Positions 12,028 through 24,597 of a stretch of 64,000 bases of DNA are shown here, one piece after another. Source of the stretch: Argopecten irradians. Lineage: Eukaryota; Mollusca; Bivalvia; Pectinida; Pectinidae. Every line of letters starts with the position of its first letter. Position 1 is the first letter of the stretch. The stretch lies in the NCBI RefSeq assembly GCF_041381155.1, contig NC_091137.1:16673765-16737764 (forward strand), written 5' to 3'. The translations under genes and the position numbers were made by a program. The notes below the pieces were generated by a model that searched no databases, had not been told where the DNA came from, and worked only from the letters and a program-made list of their open reading frames with translations.

Positions 12028-12570
12028 ACATATATTTTACATACATGTATTATAGCCCTCTGCATATATAAGCAAATAACAAGTAACAAGTACCCATATC
12101 TAATTACTTGATAGTCAAAATACTTCTTAGCAGTGCAATTAAACTCTTGTATATGTTAATATTTATTTCTAATTAACTCTAAACTATCCAATTTTTTTCC
12201 ATATTCAACTGAAGACAAAATCCTCATTTTTTGTCAGAGTCTCATACATATTCCAAGGGGATGGGTCATTGTGCGTAAGCACCGGGACTTTTTGGCCTAA
12301 TATCTCATGGTGTGTATGTATGTTAGTCTGTCAATAAACGAGTATGATTTTTATCCCTATCCAAAAACTACAATATTTAGGAATATGAAATCCAAAAAAT
12401 TAAACTTGTTCTGAAACATTTTCTATTAAAAATAAAATTGGAGTTATCCCCCTTTAATTAGTAATTATTAATATTATTATCACTATACTGTAACTAATTC
12501 AATTTATTTGTATATATAAATATATGTATTAATGAATTGCAGAATGAATTCATGTTTATACTTTGAAATA

Positions 12571-12620
12571 TGATTTGGAGAGGACTTAAATCGGCGTAGC
12601 CTGATGTCCAATCCTATTGA
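12571..12620 (+). repeat. LINE 3'-tail-like motif (copy 1, first instance)
   Basis: Contains ggagaggacttaaatcggcg, tagcctgatg and tccaatcctattga. It is similar to segments at 25093-25150 (same strand) and 13320-13372 (opposite strand). The shared core is rggActtaaat..gcc..cccaatcctattga. I read it as a conserved 3' untranslated tail of LINEs. Confidence 0.5.
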
Positions 12621-12655
12621 TGTACATAATGTCGATAAAATATTGTTGAAAAATT

Positions 12656-13018
12656 GAAGATTATCCACCGGCGACACAGCATAAACAATTGTTATCATTT
12701 GAACAAGCACTTATGTTTAATTGTATACATGTATATCTAATTAATTAAAAAATACATATAAAATGATATGTTTTGTATTTGTTGTCTGTACAATCAGTAC
12801 AATGTACCTCATTCCATATAGGATATAGTGTCATGTTTTTTTCGGGATTCAATTAGTTATTTTTTAAACTTTATTCGGAATTAAAAAGAAAGCTAAAACT
12901 GTTCAACGATGGAAACACTGCAAACTAAGTAGCTCATGTTACTAAATAAAATACTATTTCGTATACTCCTGTTTTTAATAGATAAGAACAACCATCCGTC
13001 AGCGGTGCAGAACCTTTG
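12656..13018. mobile_element. Small inverted-repeat DNA element (MITE-like), copy 1
   Basis: About 360 bp ending in imperfect terminal inverted repeats: gaagattatccaccggcgac at the left and the complement of gtcagcggtgcagaaccttt at the right. The interior (atttgttgtctgtacaatcagtac, ttttttcgggattcaattag, tactcctgtttttaatag) matches an independent copy at 62133-62480, which has cleaner termini. There is no coding capacity, so it is a non-autonomous cut-and-paste type element. Confidence 0.75.
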
Positions 13019-13319
13019 ATTTCTATGGCCTAGTATATGGTTACAACACCAAACAAATGCGAGTTTTCCTGTGTAACATACGTTTACATTTGATGTATTT
13101 TTTATTAATTGTTTAGGAGGTGATGGTAAATGTAGTATTAACGTTAAGTTGAAAACTTTTGTGACTTAAACTTATCAAACTTGTTTTACATTCTTTACAT
13201 TATTTTCATAAATCCAAATCCGTTTAGGAAAGGTAGTGGGTCTTTAGGTACGGCACTTTACGTTATATATATTTCCATATACGTGTTTAGTTTAAACATA
13301 TTTTATTGTGTCAAATATG

Positions 13320-13372
13320 TACAATAGGATAGGGCACAAGTTTTTCCAACTTATATTAAGCCCTTTCCATAC
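13320..13372 (-). repeat. LINE 3'-tail-like motif, minus strand (copy 1)
   Basis: On the minus strand it reads ggaaagggcttaatataag, then cttgtgccctatcctattgt. It is a relative of the motifs at 12571-12620 and 25093-25150. No coding part is attached. Confidence 0.45.
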
Positions 13373-13605
13373 AATATTAGGAAACACAAACAAAATTATA
13401 CAAGATGACATTAACAATAAAATAGTATTTTTTGTGGAAGTGTGGATAAGGGAAAGATTAAGATAGGATGGAAGAAGGTGCAGGTATATGAAAAGAATGT
13501 GACAGAGGCCTTCATTTATATTATCATAAATTATAGTTAAAATGTCAACAAAACTGTAAAAACCTGTTTTGGAAAGATGTTTTCAAAAGTTAGTGTAAAC
13601 TTACT

Positions 13606-14547
13606 TTAAAGTCTGAAAATATTAAAAAGAAAAATGATAATGTTCTTAAAGTTCCTATTTGGTATAATAAATCAATAAAAATTAACAATAAAAGTTTTTT
13701 TTTATAAAGAATGGTTTCAGAAGGGTGTTGAGGTCCTGAATGATATGATAAAAATAGTGAAAATGTTGAGTTTTACAGTCTATATGAGTTTAATCAGAAA
13801 TTTAATATGCATACAGATTTTCTTACATATCAAGGTTGTAATCAATGCCATTAAAAACACTTTCTCATCAGAGGAAATTTCCAATAGGATTTTAAATTAC
13901 CATTCATTCCAAAAAACTTAGAAATATTTGTTAAGCATAAAAAATGAGCAAGTGATTTTTGTAAGGCACTTTGCCAGAACACTACTGTTGCTACAGGAAG
14001 AAAAAAATGGGATGATATTTTTGGTTTTGACAATCAAAAATGGAGACAAAAATACATTATTCTTTTTATCAGTAACAGAGGCACAAAATTGTAGTGGCTT
14101 CAGTTTAGAATTAATCAGTATATTTTAACCACAAATTCATATCTGTTTAAAATAGGCCTTGTAGACACTCCTTACTGTCATCAGTGTAAAACTGAAATTG
14201 AGACTATAGTTCATACATTATGGGACTGTGAAAATGTTCAGTTATTCCTATCAAATTTTGAATCCATATTGGAGATGCTTTTAATTCCATTTACGTTTAA
14301 TAAGGAATCTTTCATTTTTGGACTCTCTAACTATAAAAATTTATACAGATTATGTTGTCATTTTAGTACTAAAGCAATATATTTATAGTGCTAGATGTCT
14401 CCAAATTGGTTTATCAATGAATGCGTTTAAAAATCTTTTGAAGGATATGTACAGGACTGAAAAAAATACATTGCAACCACCAAGGGTGAAACACATATTA
14501 TGAAATTTGTCAATGAGTGGAGAAAATGGGAAAGTTTTTTAGAATAA
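13606..14547 (+). mobile_element. 3' fragment of an L1/Tx1-like LINE, copy 1
   Basis: In several frames it encodes the C-terminal region seen in L1/Tx1-clade ORF2 proteins: PIWYNKSIKINNKSFFYKEW, FQKGV, NDMI, EFYSLYEFNQKF, FLTYQGVINAIK, a Cys/His motif CHQC...TLWDC (about 14185-14230) and a tail FVNEWRKWESFLE ending at 14547. Small frame changes and stops show it is inactive. The cleaner version in copy 2 has a continuous last 91 codons. No endonuclease or RT core is present, so this is a 5'-truncated insertion. Confidence 0.75.
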
Positions 14548-15685
14548 TGTCACTTTTTAAACTTTTTCTCTTAATATACTTTAATTGCTTTTTTGCATGA
14601 TCTTGGTGTGGTATCTAATCTTTTTACATATGATTTCATCAATCTCATTGAGAATAATGAGCCTTGTCAGTCCATTGCCCCTTCTTCTTTCTCTCAGTTC
14701 TTTCTACTATTCTTCTTTTTTACTTAATATCTTCTTTTGCTTTTCTAAAAGGGTGCAACTTGCAAATTTCTGTCATTAATCGTTCAATTAAAACTCAAGA
14801 AAATTACTATCATATTGTATAGGGAATACCTGGTACTGTAAACCACTTTGTCTACACGGCAACTAGTTTTTTTTTTTCTCAGATTTGATATAATTCAGTC
14901 GAGTATTATATATATGTGAAAACATATAATAACTAATTAATATATATATATATATAATGCATATATACATATCTACAGAGAGAATAAACTTTGTTTTTTC
15001 AATTAACACCTTGAGAGTGCATTATATCTAGCAGCCCTTGTAAATAACTTGGTTTACAGTATTAGAGAAGTTTAAAGTTTATAAATGAATATTACGATTT
15101 AAATAATTAATATTGAATATCATATGTAGATGCTTTTTGTACCTATGTAAAATCTCTTCAAAAATAAAAAATAAAAATAAAAATTATAGTTAAGCCATTT
15201 TCACTAAAAAAAGAAAGAAGCATTGTTTAAGACTGCGTGAATGATCTTTCTCGCCCCAGATGGCACAAGTACACAATCCACTACGCACAACTTTCGGCTT
15301 ATCAATGTTCATCATATCTCCATCCATGGTTTTCCTTCACTTTGTTCATTCCTTTCCTTCTTATATTTCCGTTTCGCAAGAGTCATATGAGTCGAGAAAG
15401 ATAAAAGACGCAGTATTTGATAAAGTTAAAGTAGGTAAACAGTTTATATATATGAATTATTTCAAATACACAATATATCAAATGTATCAAGTACTGAAGA
15501 GAGATGTGTTGGAAAAAATTAGGAAAGCTTGCACAATTGTTTTTGTATCGTTAATATATTTCTGAGTGTGCAGAAATATTTTTTCATTGTCAGCTTTATA
15601 TAATTCTTGACTGCCATGTAAAATTAGCTGAGGGTCCAGTGGGATGAAGTCATTTTACTCACGGTACCACTTTATTTTCTTAATA
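14548..15685. other. Spacer, low complexity, no gene seen
   Basis: AT-rich sequence with (at)n tracts near 14938-14956. A 101-codon open frame (15260-15565) is present in both copies but has no recognisable domain, so I do not call it. Conservation between copies carries no weight because the whole block is duplicated. Confidence 0.4.
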
Positions 15686-18600
15686 TCTACATACTTATTG
15701 CAAAAAAGTGAAAAGCATTTTCAATAGAATGTCCACAATGGCAAAGTTGGAAATTAGCATGAAATAAGTCATCGTTTAGAGTACTTGAATTAGTTCTTAA
15801 TCTAGCATGTAAAATATTGGTTTTCCTGTCTCCAAACAAATAATACGAGGGACTATTTATGTCATTTAACTTACTAAAAGCTGGGGCTGTCATACTCTGT
15901 CTTATAACTGGGTCTAAATTGTCGGATAGTAGAGGGGAAAAAAGGATCTATTAGTAAGTTGAAGCCTGAAGTAAGGTAAGGAGTAATTGCTAGCATTACG
16001 GAGGTAGTTAATTAATGCTGAAAGATAATTTGGCGGCGTGAGGTTAGCTTGAATTTTGAAAAAAACAGCTGTAGTTTTCTCTTCTTTCTTCTATTTGCTA
16101 ATGGTTCGAGTCTACTTTCTGAGTATAATGATTCCCTACTTGCATACGATGGTAAACCAGTTATTATACGAATAGACTCTAACTGTAGTTTTTCTAAATT
16201 GTCTGCGTCACCGAGAGTACATCCGTCCCAAGCTACACAACAGTATTCTAGTAATGGAAGAATATATGCTCTGTAAATTTTGTCTAAAGTTCGTCTGTTT
16301 AACAAATACTTAAGTTTTTCGTAGAACACTTATCTGTTTTGACACATATTACAAATATTTTCGATAGTGTTTACTCCATTTACAATTTTTTGCTTATTAC
16401 CACTCCCCAGGTGCTTATGATTTTCTACAAAGTCTACATTTACATTATTAAACTTAAATTTTTATTGCATGTTCAAGTTCAGAGTTGGAAATAAGTAATG
16501 CCTCTGTTTTAGAAGGATTAAAATTTACTAGTCACTTACTAGCCCAGTGTTTAATTTTATCTAAATTATTATTTATTTTTGTTTCAATTGTTTGAGGAGA
16601 TGCATCAGAGTATAATAAGGGAGGTATCATCGGCGAATGATTTACAAAGACTTTCCAAGTTATCAGCTATGTCATTAATATATATAAGGAATAAAAGAGG
16701 GCCTAATACAGATCCTTGAGGAACTCCGGCATTGGTTGATTTAACTAAAGACTTCGTATTTCCCACAAAAACTTGCTGCTGTCTATTACTAATATAATTC
16801 TTAAACCACTCTAACAATTTTCCGGAAATGCCATAATTTGCTAGTTTCACTTCCAATCCCCTATGCCATACACGGTCGAACGCCTTTGAAATATCACAGA
16901 AAACTAATCATGAAGGACGTTTTTTCCCTATGTTTTCAATAAGGTGTGATATAATTCAATAACTTGATGAACTGTCGAATGACCTGGCTGGAAACCTGAC
17001 TGATATTTATAAATTAATGAATGATCTAATAAATAGTTATGCAAATATTTCACTACCAATTTTTCAAAAACTTTTCCAACGGTGTTTAAAAGTGAAATAG
17101 GTCTATAATATAAAACTTCGTGCTTATCTTCCTTTTTGAATAAAGGCATTGCTAATGCTTTTTTCCATTGTTTCAGAAAGATACCAGTTTTCAAAAAAGA
17201 TATAAAGATAAGAGATAGAGGAAGAGCTGATGATAGTGCTGTATTTTTTAACATGTTGTGACTTATGGTATCTATACCTACAGCTTTATTAAAATTTAAC
17301 GATTTAAGGATGTCGATAATGTCATTTAAATTGAAAGGTATGTCGGATAGAGTGGCGTCCGTCCTAAGTTGTACAGCAGGCACGTCGGTATTGGAATCGT
17401 TGATAGTAGAAATGGAAGCAAAGTAATCATTTAAGATGTTAGCTTTACCATCTTCTGTAATTTCAATTTGACCAAATTCATTTCTGAGAGGAGGTATATA
17501 TTGGCAGTATCAGTTGTTTTAATTAGCCTGCGGACAATTTTCCAAAACAATTTAGGGTTCGAAACTGAGTATTGATCAAGAATGCCGTTTATGTCTGCAT
17601 AAAACCTTTCTTTAGTGCTTTTCTTAAGATTGTTAACATTATTACGTTGTTTCCGAAAGTTAGTAAGGTTAGCTGGCGTATGATTTGATTTAAAAAAAAT
17701 TAAAAGTCGGTCTCTTTTTCTGATTTCCCGTCTTAAGTCAGTGTTAAACCCAAGGTTTGTCATTGGGTCGTACTGTCACTATTTTTGTCGGTATACACTC
17801 CCCAGCTATATCTAAAAATCGAGATGTAAAAATATCACACATGTCATCTGGGGGAGTGTGTCCTTGTGAAAAGATCTTGCCAGTCAGTTTCGTGTAATCT
17901 ATTATTAAAAAGTCCGTAATTTGCGTCACTATAACATATAACTTTACGCTTATATGTCTTAACTATACCAGTGTCAACAGACAAATTTACAAACGTCGCT
18001 TGGTGGTCGGAGATGTTGTTATCAATGTCTATTTTAAAATAATTCCAAAATGAGTGTGCTGTTTTTTGGAGGTCTGTATAATGTGAATAAGAGGAATTTC
18101 TTATCTGGAAACTGGATCTCTGTCCAAACAACTTCACCCTACCCGAAATTCTAAATCGGGTCTACGACGGGTACACAGGAGACTAAAAATGTAAATAGTT
18201 ATCCCCCCCACCCGGAGTTCCTCGATCTTTACGGTAAAAGCCCATAAGTATCTAGGAGTACATCACAGTCAGCTGTCGATGAATCAAGATGAGTCTCGGT
18301 AACACAGACACTATCATAATCAGAAACAATGTTTTCTAAAAAAAGACATCTTATTTCTCAGACTACGTATATTTAAATGAAAGATAGATAGATCATTTTT
18401 ATGATTGAGGGGGCCGGGGTTTGGATGAACGTCGTTACAGGAAAGGAGGAGAAGCTGTAGTATAAGGAGGAAGTTTGAGTTGTTCACGATACAAAGATAA
18501 GAAAAAAAATTGTGATATAAAGCAATCATTATTTAAAATGGACATCACACTGGACCTGCAACACGTGAATAATTTGTGAAAATTTATGTAGAATAAAAAC

Positions 18601-18953
18601 TGTTGGGATATCAATATAGAGGTGTGTACGTTGGTAGAAACAGCCGATCGCCGCCCTATACTGAGCTAAATCACTACCCATGATAATCAATAATAAGTAC
18701 ATCTCGTATATGGGTGACGGTCGGGTGTGTATACCATAATACATTTGTAAAAATAAATAATTTGGACACTCAGATAAGACGACAGGTCTATTGCAGAAGT
18801 AAATACAGAATAGGTGAAAGGTAATGAAGGTGAATAAACAAAAAATGTGAAAGGGAAGAAAGGTGAATGGAAAAGAAGTAAAAATGAAAGAAAGATAAGT
18901 AAACAAAATAGGAACAAAATGACTAAAATTACATCAACATGGAAAAGAACCAC
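15686..18953 (-). mobile_element. EN-RT non-LTR retrotransposon (Jockey/CR1-like), copy 1
   Basis: Reading 18953 to 15686 on the minus strand: a hydrophobic N-terminal region, a 2A-like DVHPNPGP (18410-18433), an endonuclease start IFHLNIRSLRNK, TLYRPP and a late SDHQATF motif. The RT follows: NFNKAVGIDTIS, MPLFKKEDKHE, YRPISLLNTVGKVFEKLV, QSGFQPGHST, GVPQGSVLGPLLFLIYIND, SFADDTSL. The thumb region ends LPLLEYCCVAWDGC and the tail has CHCGHSIENAFHFF. The reading frame is broken at many single-base positions, noticeably more than in copy 2, so part of the damage may be sequence error. The host gene order around it is unaffected. Confidence 0.88.
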
Positions 18954-19845
18954 ATTTGGATGTTTGGCTAGTGTGGGATAGTGCGAACTACATTAATTTA
19001 GTAGCATAGGATTTGTTTTTTAATCAAAGAAAATTGTTTTATATACAATCGAGAACCAGGTAACAATTAGCTGATCGTACCGGTGTTTATTGAAAAAAAA
19101 TCATAATAAACAACAAATTTGACATTCTTTGAGTATCACACAACATACCGTTTGAATATTTATCACATAAAATTACTTGTATTCAAACTGAAAATGATAT
19201 TAACAATAAAACTGAACACTTACAGGATTGTATCTACCAGTGTACATGTATATAGAACAACCGAATGTAAACTGTATGTTTTGTTTTGTTGTTGTTTTCT
19301 TACAGATAATTTGAATAATCTCGTGCATTTAATAATCGAAATAAAAGGAAACTTATGTTGTTATTACATGTGCCTTACGATATAACTTCACCATTTATCA
19401 ATGTAATATGGTATGCCCTAAATTAACGCTGGACAGATTTGTAATAGTAATCAAACATTACTGTAATACTCTAGATCATCTGCATTGTATATGTGAAAAA
19501 TCATGATACATTTAATGATAACGTGTCATCACTGTTGATGATTAAAAGTACTGATCAGGTTGTAACTTCCAAACCATGATATACTTTATATACTAATGGA
19601 CATAATTAAGGTAATCAATACCAATTATCAAGTTATTACGGATTCAAATCAACGGTTTTCCATCTAGCCGTATCTACTAAATGGCTACAAAACAAAAAGT
19701 AAATAGAACTTTGTTATTATTTATTAAATAGAACTAAAGTTCTTATAAAGATAAGGGGATTTTTACTGAAACATATGAATTGTTGTATTGCTGAAAAAAC
19801 GATATAATATATACAGGTTCATACATTGTGTTATACAACTCAATG
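18954..19845. other. Spacer, no gene seen
   Basis: AT-rich sequence upstream of the LINE. The 88-codon plus-strand open frame at 19119-19385 shows no domain character. If the ORF1-like fragment at 19846-20640 belongs to the same LINE, this would be its inter-ORF spacer, but at about 0.9 kb that is unusually long. Confidence 0.35.
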
Positions 19846-20640
19846 GAGGAATTCAGTTACTGTCCTTGTTGCGGGCGTTGTAGGGGCAGGTGAGCTAGAA
19901 GGTCATTGGATGAATTTGATGACAATTTTATTTGAATTTCCATTTAAAGCTTCAAGAAGATCCTACCGTCGTTGGTCCAGAATGATTCAACTTTACCTAA
20001 AGATTTGACTACGGACAACTCTTTGATAATTCTCTGACGGTATCTCGTAATATCCTCGGTGACGAACACTCTATCCGGATTACCTTTCAGAGATTTTTTT
20101 CGCGCGGTAGATAGAGTTTTTTACTTTCCATTTCCGGAACCTACAGATAACTTGGTACTTGCCATTTCTAGTTCACCTATGATGTGTGATCTAAAATGTC
20201 ATCATCAGATATATCTAAGTTCATCTGTCTGCAGATCTCTACAGCTTTATGGTCCGAATTGGTGACTTATCACTGGTCATCTTCACATTATGAAATCTGA
20301 GGGAATTACGCTTCCCATATTGTTCAAGTTCTTCTAAACCACTTTCAAGTGATTCGACTCTTTCCTGGAGTGTATGACACTGGATGGAGAGTTCTTTATT
20401 TTCATTATTCAGACTTTGGATTTGCGTGGACTGTTCATTTAATTGAGTTTTTTGGGCACTGATAGTCTGTTTAAGAGGCTCAGTAATTTCCTCGAGAGTT
20501 TCTGATATTTATGTTTTTGAACATGTCTTTAAAATGGGGAAGCAATGCTTTTTTACCCAAACAGAAGCAACTTCAAGTTTCAAAGATGGCGTCTCGTCTG
20601 GAGTTATACTCCCCATGGAAATTCCTTCTTCTGTGACTAG
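19846..20640 (-). mobile_element. LINE ORF1-like protein remnant, copy 1
   Basis: Minus-strand frames encode a coiled-coil segment (QTISAQKTQLNEQSTQIQSL, LQERVESLESGLEELEQYGK) followed by a nucleic-acid-binding-type region (EICRQMNLDISDDDIL, VESFWTNDGRIFLKLYGN). The EQYGKRNS junction between coiled coil and RRM-like part is typical of LINE ORF1 proteins. The frames are interrupted here and better preserved in copy 2. It may be ORF1 of the minus-strand LINE just downstream or a separate fragment. Confidence 0.65.
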
Positions 20641-21415
20641 GCTGGATAGTGTACCTGGACTTGGTGTGGTGTTTCCCGGCTCCTTACGCTTTGTAGATAT
20701 ACGTTGTGTGTGTCAGATTACAATGCCTACATAACCTTTATCTATCTTATCAACTACATGTTTTATAACCTTAGATTACACTGGGATCACAGACATGGAG
20801 TTTATAAAACAAGGAACTACAAAAGAATATTGTGGTAAGTCTATCACAAATCGAACATGAACTATTTGGTAATTTACGGGCTTAACTGATATTCACGCGT
20901 GCTGCAAAAGCGGTTATAATGTTAGTTGAATGTTCAGATTTTGAATCAATATAAACAGGTTATGCCACAAAACATTTTTATGAAAAGTTCTGAATCCTCC
21001 CTGCGAAGATACTAACTCATATGCTCCCTTCCTCTTGCAATGTCTTGTGCACTTTTCTATTCATGTCGTTATCATAAAATTCATGAAAACCATCGATTGG
21101 AGCAAAACGTGTCGATATTGGAACCGAAAACAATCAGCAGCCATGTTGACATCGGATCGAGTTAACTATAGAGTACGCTTGTCAATGATTATATGATCAT
21201 GGGTAATCTCAATGAAATGAGAAATACAAATTATCTATTCACCAATCTTTTAAAACTTGTTTCTTGTTATGTTTATAAAATCGGATATTCTTTAAGAATA
21301 AATCAGCACATCGATATGTACAGAAATACAAATACAATAGCATATTGTCTTATTATGATCTTAGCTGTTATCTTGGCGCTTTACAACAGAATAGTAAATG
21401 CTAGCTAAGGAATAT
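20641..21415. other. Spacer, no gene seen
   Basis: No convincing exon or element was recognised. Single-base indels relative to copy 2 are frequent here. Confidence 0.4.
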
Positions 21416-21580
21416 GCAAGACCACACACTTGTGTTTTTCTAACGAATCAGAAAGCACGAGTTTATTGTGCGGACGAATATATTCATGAGTGCGCGGAGC
21501 GCACGAGTGAATATATACGTTCGCGCGCAATAAATGAGTACTTTCTGATTCGTTAGAAAAACACAAGTGTGTGGTCTTGC
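21416..21580. mobile_element. 165-bp fold-back (hairpin) element, copy 1
   Basis: The left arm starts gcaagaccacacacttgtgt and the right arm ends with its exact complement. The arms extend through tttttctaacgaatcagaaa with few mismatches to a central palindrome, gtgcgcggagcgcac. Nearly the whole length is self-complementary. It has no coding capacity and behaves like a fold-back MITE. It sits about 0.4 kb from the 3' end of the Crypton-like gene. Confidence 0.9.
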
Positions 21581-22009
21581 TTTTATCACATTACCTTCCC
21601 TATTTGATGTAGATCGTTTTTTATTGACTTTGAGATGATTAACAAAAATCCAAATGTTCAGTTCGCTTCGTCTTTCAAAAACCGGTCTGAACCAGTTTCG
21701 GTACAAGCCACTGCCTTGCTTGTCAGAGAGAGGAGAGAAAATGCTACAAAGTGTAGATTTTGCAAACTATCTCGTTTTTCGAATTTTTAGTCGACAGTGA
21801 AATTTTTAACTCAACAAGTAAGATACAGGTTTTGATTTTTATATATGACAATAATTTCTCGTTAAGATTTACAACAATTACTTGTAAAATAAGATAAAAA
21901 AAAACACAATAACATAGTAAATTCTCCCAACTCGCGATATCATGGTCTGATCGTGACGTCACCGACATCGGTCACACACTCTCAAAATTTCCCACGGCTT
22001 AACTTCAGT

Positions 22010-23760
22010 CAGAATCGTGAGTCCGGTAGCTGAGCTATACGTTTGTACTTGCGAGGAGAGGATGTGAAAAGTGTTATGAAATGTTGTATTTTTTGACTGG
22101 GATGATATTTGGAATGAGATATTGAAAGTTCCACCACTGATATTTGCATTAGAAAACATTCCCGTCGCAAGATTTTGTATGCTTACGTCTTTCTCACAAC
22201 ACGTGGTGACATCTGGTAAACTCTTCCTGTGTGGTGTTTATCCGTACATGAACAACCGGGCCTTCTGCGAGTTACTGTGGAAGTTACACTGAAAAGCTAC
22301 ACTGGAGGATAGCAGTCAGACTTTTTCACACTTAGGGTAGAATTTTTCCGCACATTTCACGCAGTTTGTTAAAATTGAGGCGACGGCGATAGTTATTACG
22401 CTATTATTGTTGTACGTTTTTGTGAACCAGCAATACCAGCAAAATTGTCCCCCCGTATGTAGCAACACCTGGAATGGAAAGGGAGTTTAGTAAGCACAAA
22501 GTCTTCTCCCTTCTTCAAGGATAGATTGTTTTCTTTTGAGACCCGTATTAAACCAGCATTACTTTGCCATTGTTATCGTCATCATTACAACCAAGTTTGT
22601 GTCCTTTTATCCTGACGGTTAAGAAAATTATGAACCCCTGGTTCCCTTCAGACTACTGTAGTTTATGAAATAAACAGCAGACGTAAAATGGCTGAATTCC
22701 AGGTGTTATTTCCATCGGTTTTTGAGGTCTGATGCATTGCGTACAGTTTGTAGGCCTCGATCGGACATCGCGATTTATTTTCAGGATTTCCAATACTGTT
22801 TCGGATTAAACGATCACATGTGATAACTGTTTCCCCCTCTTGTTTTTGTTGTTCTTTCGTTAAATTCTAGGTATTCTGATCCAGTTTCATCCTGCTTCAA
22901 TTCTATATCTCCCCATTTTAATTGTCTGCTTTCATCACACCCCTGAACCCCCAAAAGTTTAGTGTTATTGAACCAGACGGTGTTTAGCAAAGCATGTGGT
23001 TGTTATGACCCAGCTGACCACATTCCCACAACATTTCCTCCTCGTTGTCTGAGACAGGCTGAGCTTTATTGGGACGATTTCCAATTCCTTCTGTTTCAAC
23101 TCTTTACGCCGAGACTGAAGTACCTGACGACTCGTGGCAAATAAATATGAGGTTAAAATGTTGAAACTATAACCATTTTCTCTCAGATAGCGGTCGATAC
23201 CCCTGTGAAACTGGTAAGAGTATCAGGCTCCTAATTAGAACCATCATTCTTCGTGAAGGGACAGCCAAAACCCACCAATGTATGTATCTAGTTTTAATGG
23301 CAGAATCTGAAGAACATCCTAGGGTTGGACCTAGGAGGAGCTTGGATCCAGTCTTTGAATCTTTTAATGCATCCCTCAGTTTTCTTAACAGTGTTTTCAT
23401 TTCTTTTACTCAGGATGTAATTTCTCAGATCTTGAGACACCGGAAGTGTAAATATGGGATGGAATAAGGTCATCGACGTCTTCTAAATCAGATGAAACAT
23501 GGCTATGTGGGTATCGGGGGTGGGGTCAGGAGGAGGGGGAGAGCACAAGACGCGATGGTTGAGATGATGATGAAACTAGATCTAATTTTACCTTCAACTT
23601 GAGGAATGCTTTGACTCATCATCTGTCTCAGGATCCATCAGTAAATCATGTAAAATGTCGAAATCCCCAACAAATGCGCATTATAAACCAAAGCCAACAC
23701 CGGCTCTGATAACAAGTGTAAGCAGACGACAACTTGTTGTTATTTGCTGGCAACATCCTC
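22010..23760 (-). mobile_element. Crypton-like tyrosine recombinase element, copy 1 (frame-scrambled)
   Basis: Aligns along its length with the better version at 48328-49980 but is about 100 bases longer, with insertions spread throughout. Fragments such as the LRKLRDALKDS-side frames and short C-terminal pieces (MFSNANISGGTFNISFQIS) remain. The damage is dense and has no directional pattern, and reads more like sequencing noise than ordinary mutation. See the copy 2 entry for domain content. Confidence 0.75.
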
Positions 23761-24597
23761 CTTTTAATATTCCAAATTTAAATTCTACCCAGAACATATT
23801 CTAAGTTCACAACTTTATTTTTATTAATTTATATTTTAAATAAAATACAAAAATAAAATTTTACAATTTATTTAGTAGCAAACTTTTTTCTTCCCCAAAA
23901 TAAACCAATGCAATACAAGGGAATTCCCCTAAAAAGTAGTTCCGGCTAGTAGGTGAATACAACAATTTCCGTATTGTACATGTGCAATACAAAACATTGT
24001 ATTTCATGGTCTGAAATTTGCTTGTATTACTATAAACAGATTCAACAGGTATGTGATAAAATTAGTTTTATTTTTATGCTTGTAAGTCATATCAGGCTTT
24101 TTATCATTATGTTTGTATAGTTTTAGGAGTTATTTTATAGGAATGTCTAATTTGGAGTTAAAAAATTTTTGAAGTTAACCCCCCCCCCCTTTTAAGTGGC
24201 AGTTATTGTTTTTGTTCACAGTGTGGTGGTTTTTGAGGCATATATTTCATTGGATTATATAATAATGATTGTGGTTCATAATCTTTTCTTGATATTTTTG
24301 TTTATCATGTAGGTCTTTGTGGCGGTTTTTAGGTCAACCCCACTTAGAATTGCATAATTTTGATAAAATGTTATTCTTTAGTTGTAGTGATTTTTATTTT
24401 TGATTGATAATCGTTATTTCGTGATTTAATCCACATGGTGAGTCATTAACAATTAATGTGTAAATGTCAACCTTTTTGAGGTGGCCATTTCAGTTCCATC
24501 TAGCTGTTGATTTGTTCTTGATATGTGGAGGGGCATAAATCATACTTACGAGTTAAACAGCTAGGTTGTACTGTAAAATACACAGTTCTTTTTCCAG
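23761..24597. other. Spacer upstream of TFP-B, no gene seen
   Basis: AT-rich sequence with a C-tract at about 24180-24189. It probably contains the promoter or first exon of TFP-B (by analogy with copy 2), but I cannot identify either. Confidence 0.35.

Noticed and set aside
15260-15565. 101-codon frame in both copies as a conserved gene
   Set aside because: Presence in both copies only reflects block duplication. No domain, splice signals or conservation evidence.
18815-18935. Purine-rich tract as a regulatory or satellite element
   Set aside because: It is the complement of the hydrophobic, T-rich leader of the LINE frame seen in copy 2, so the element already explains it.
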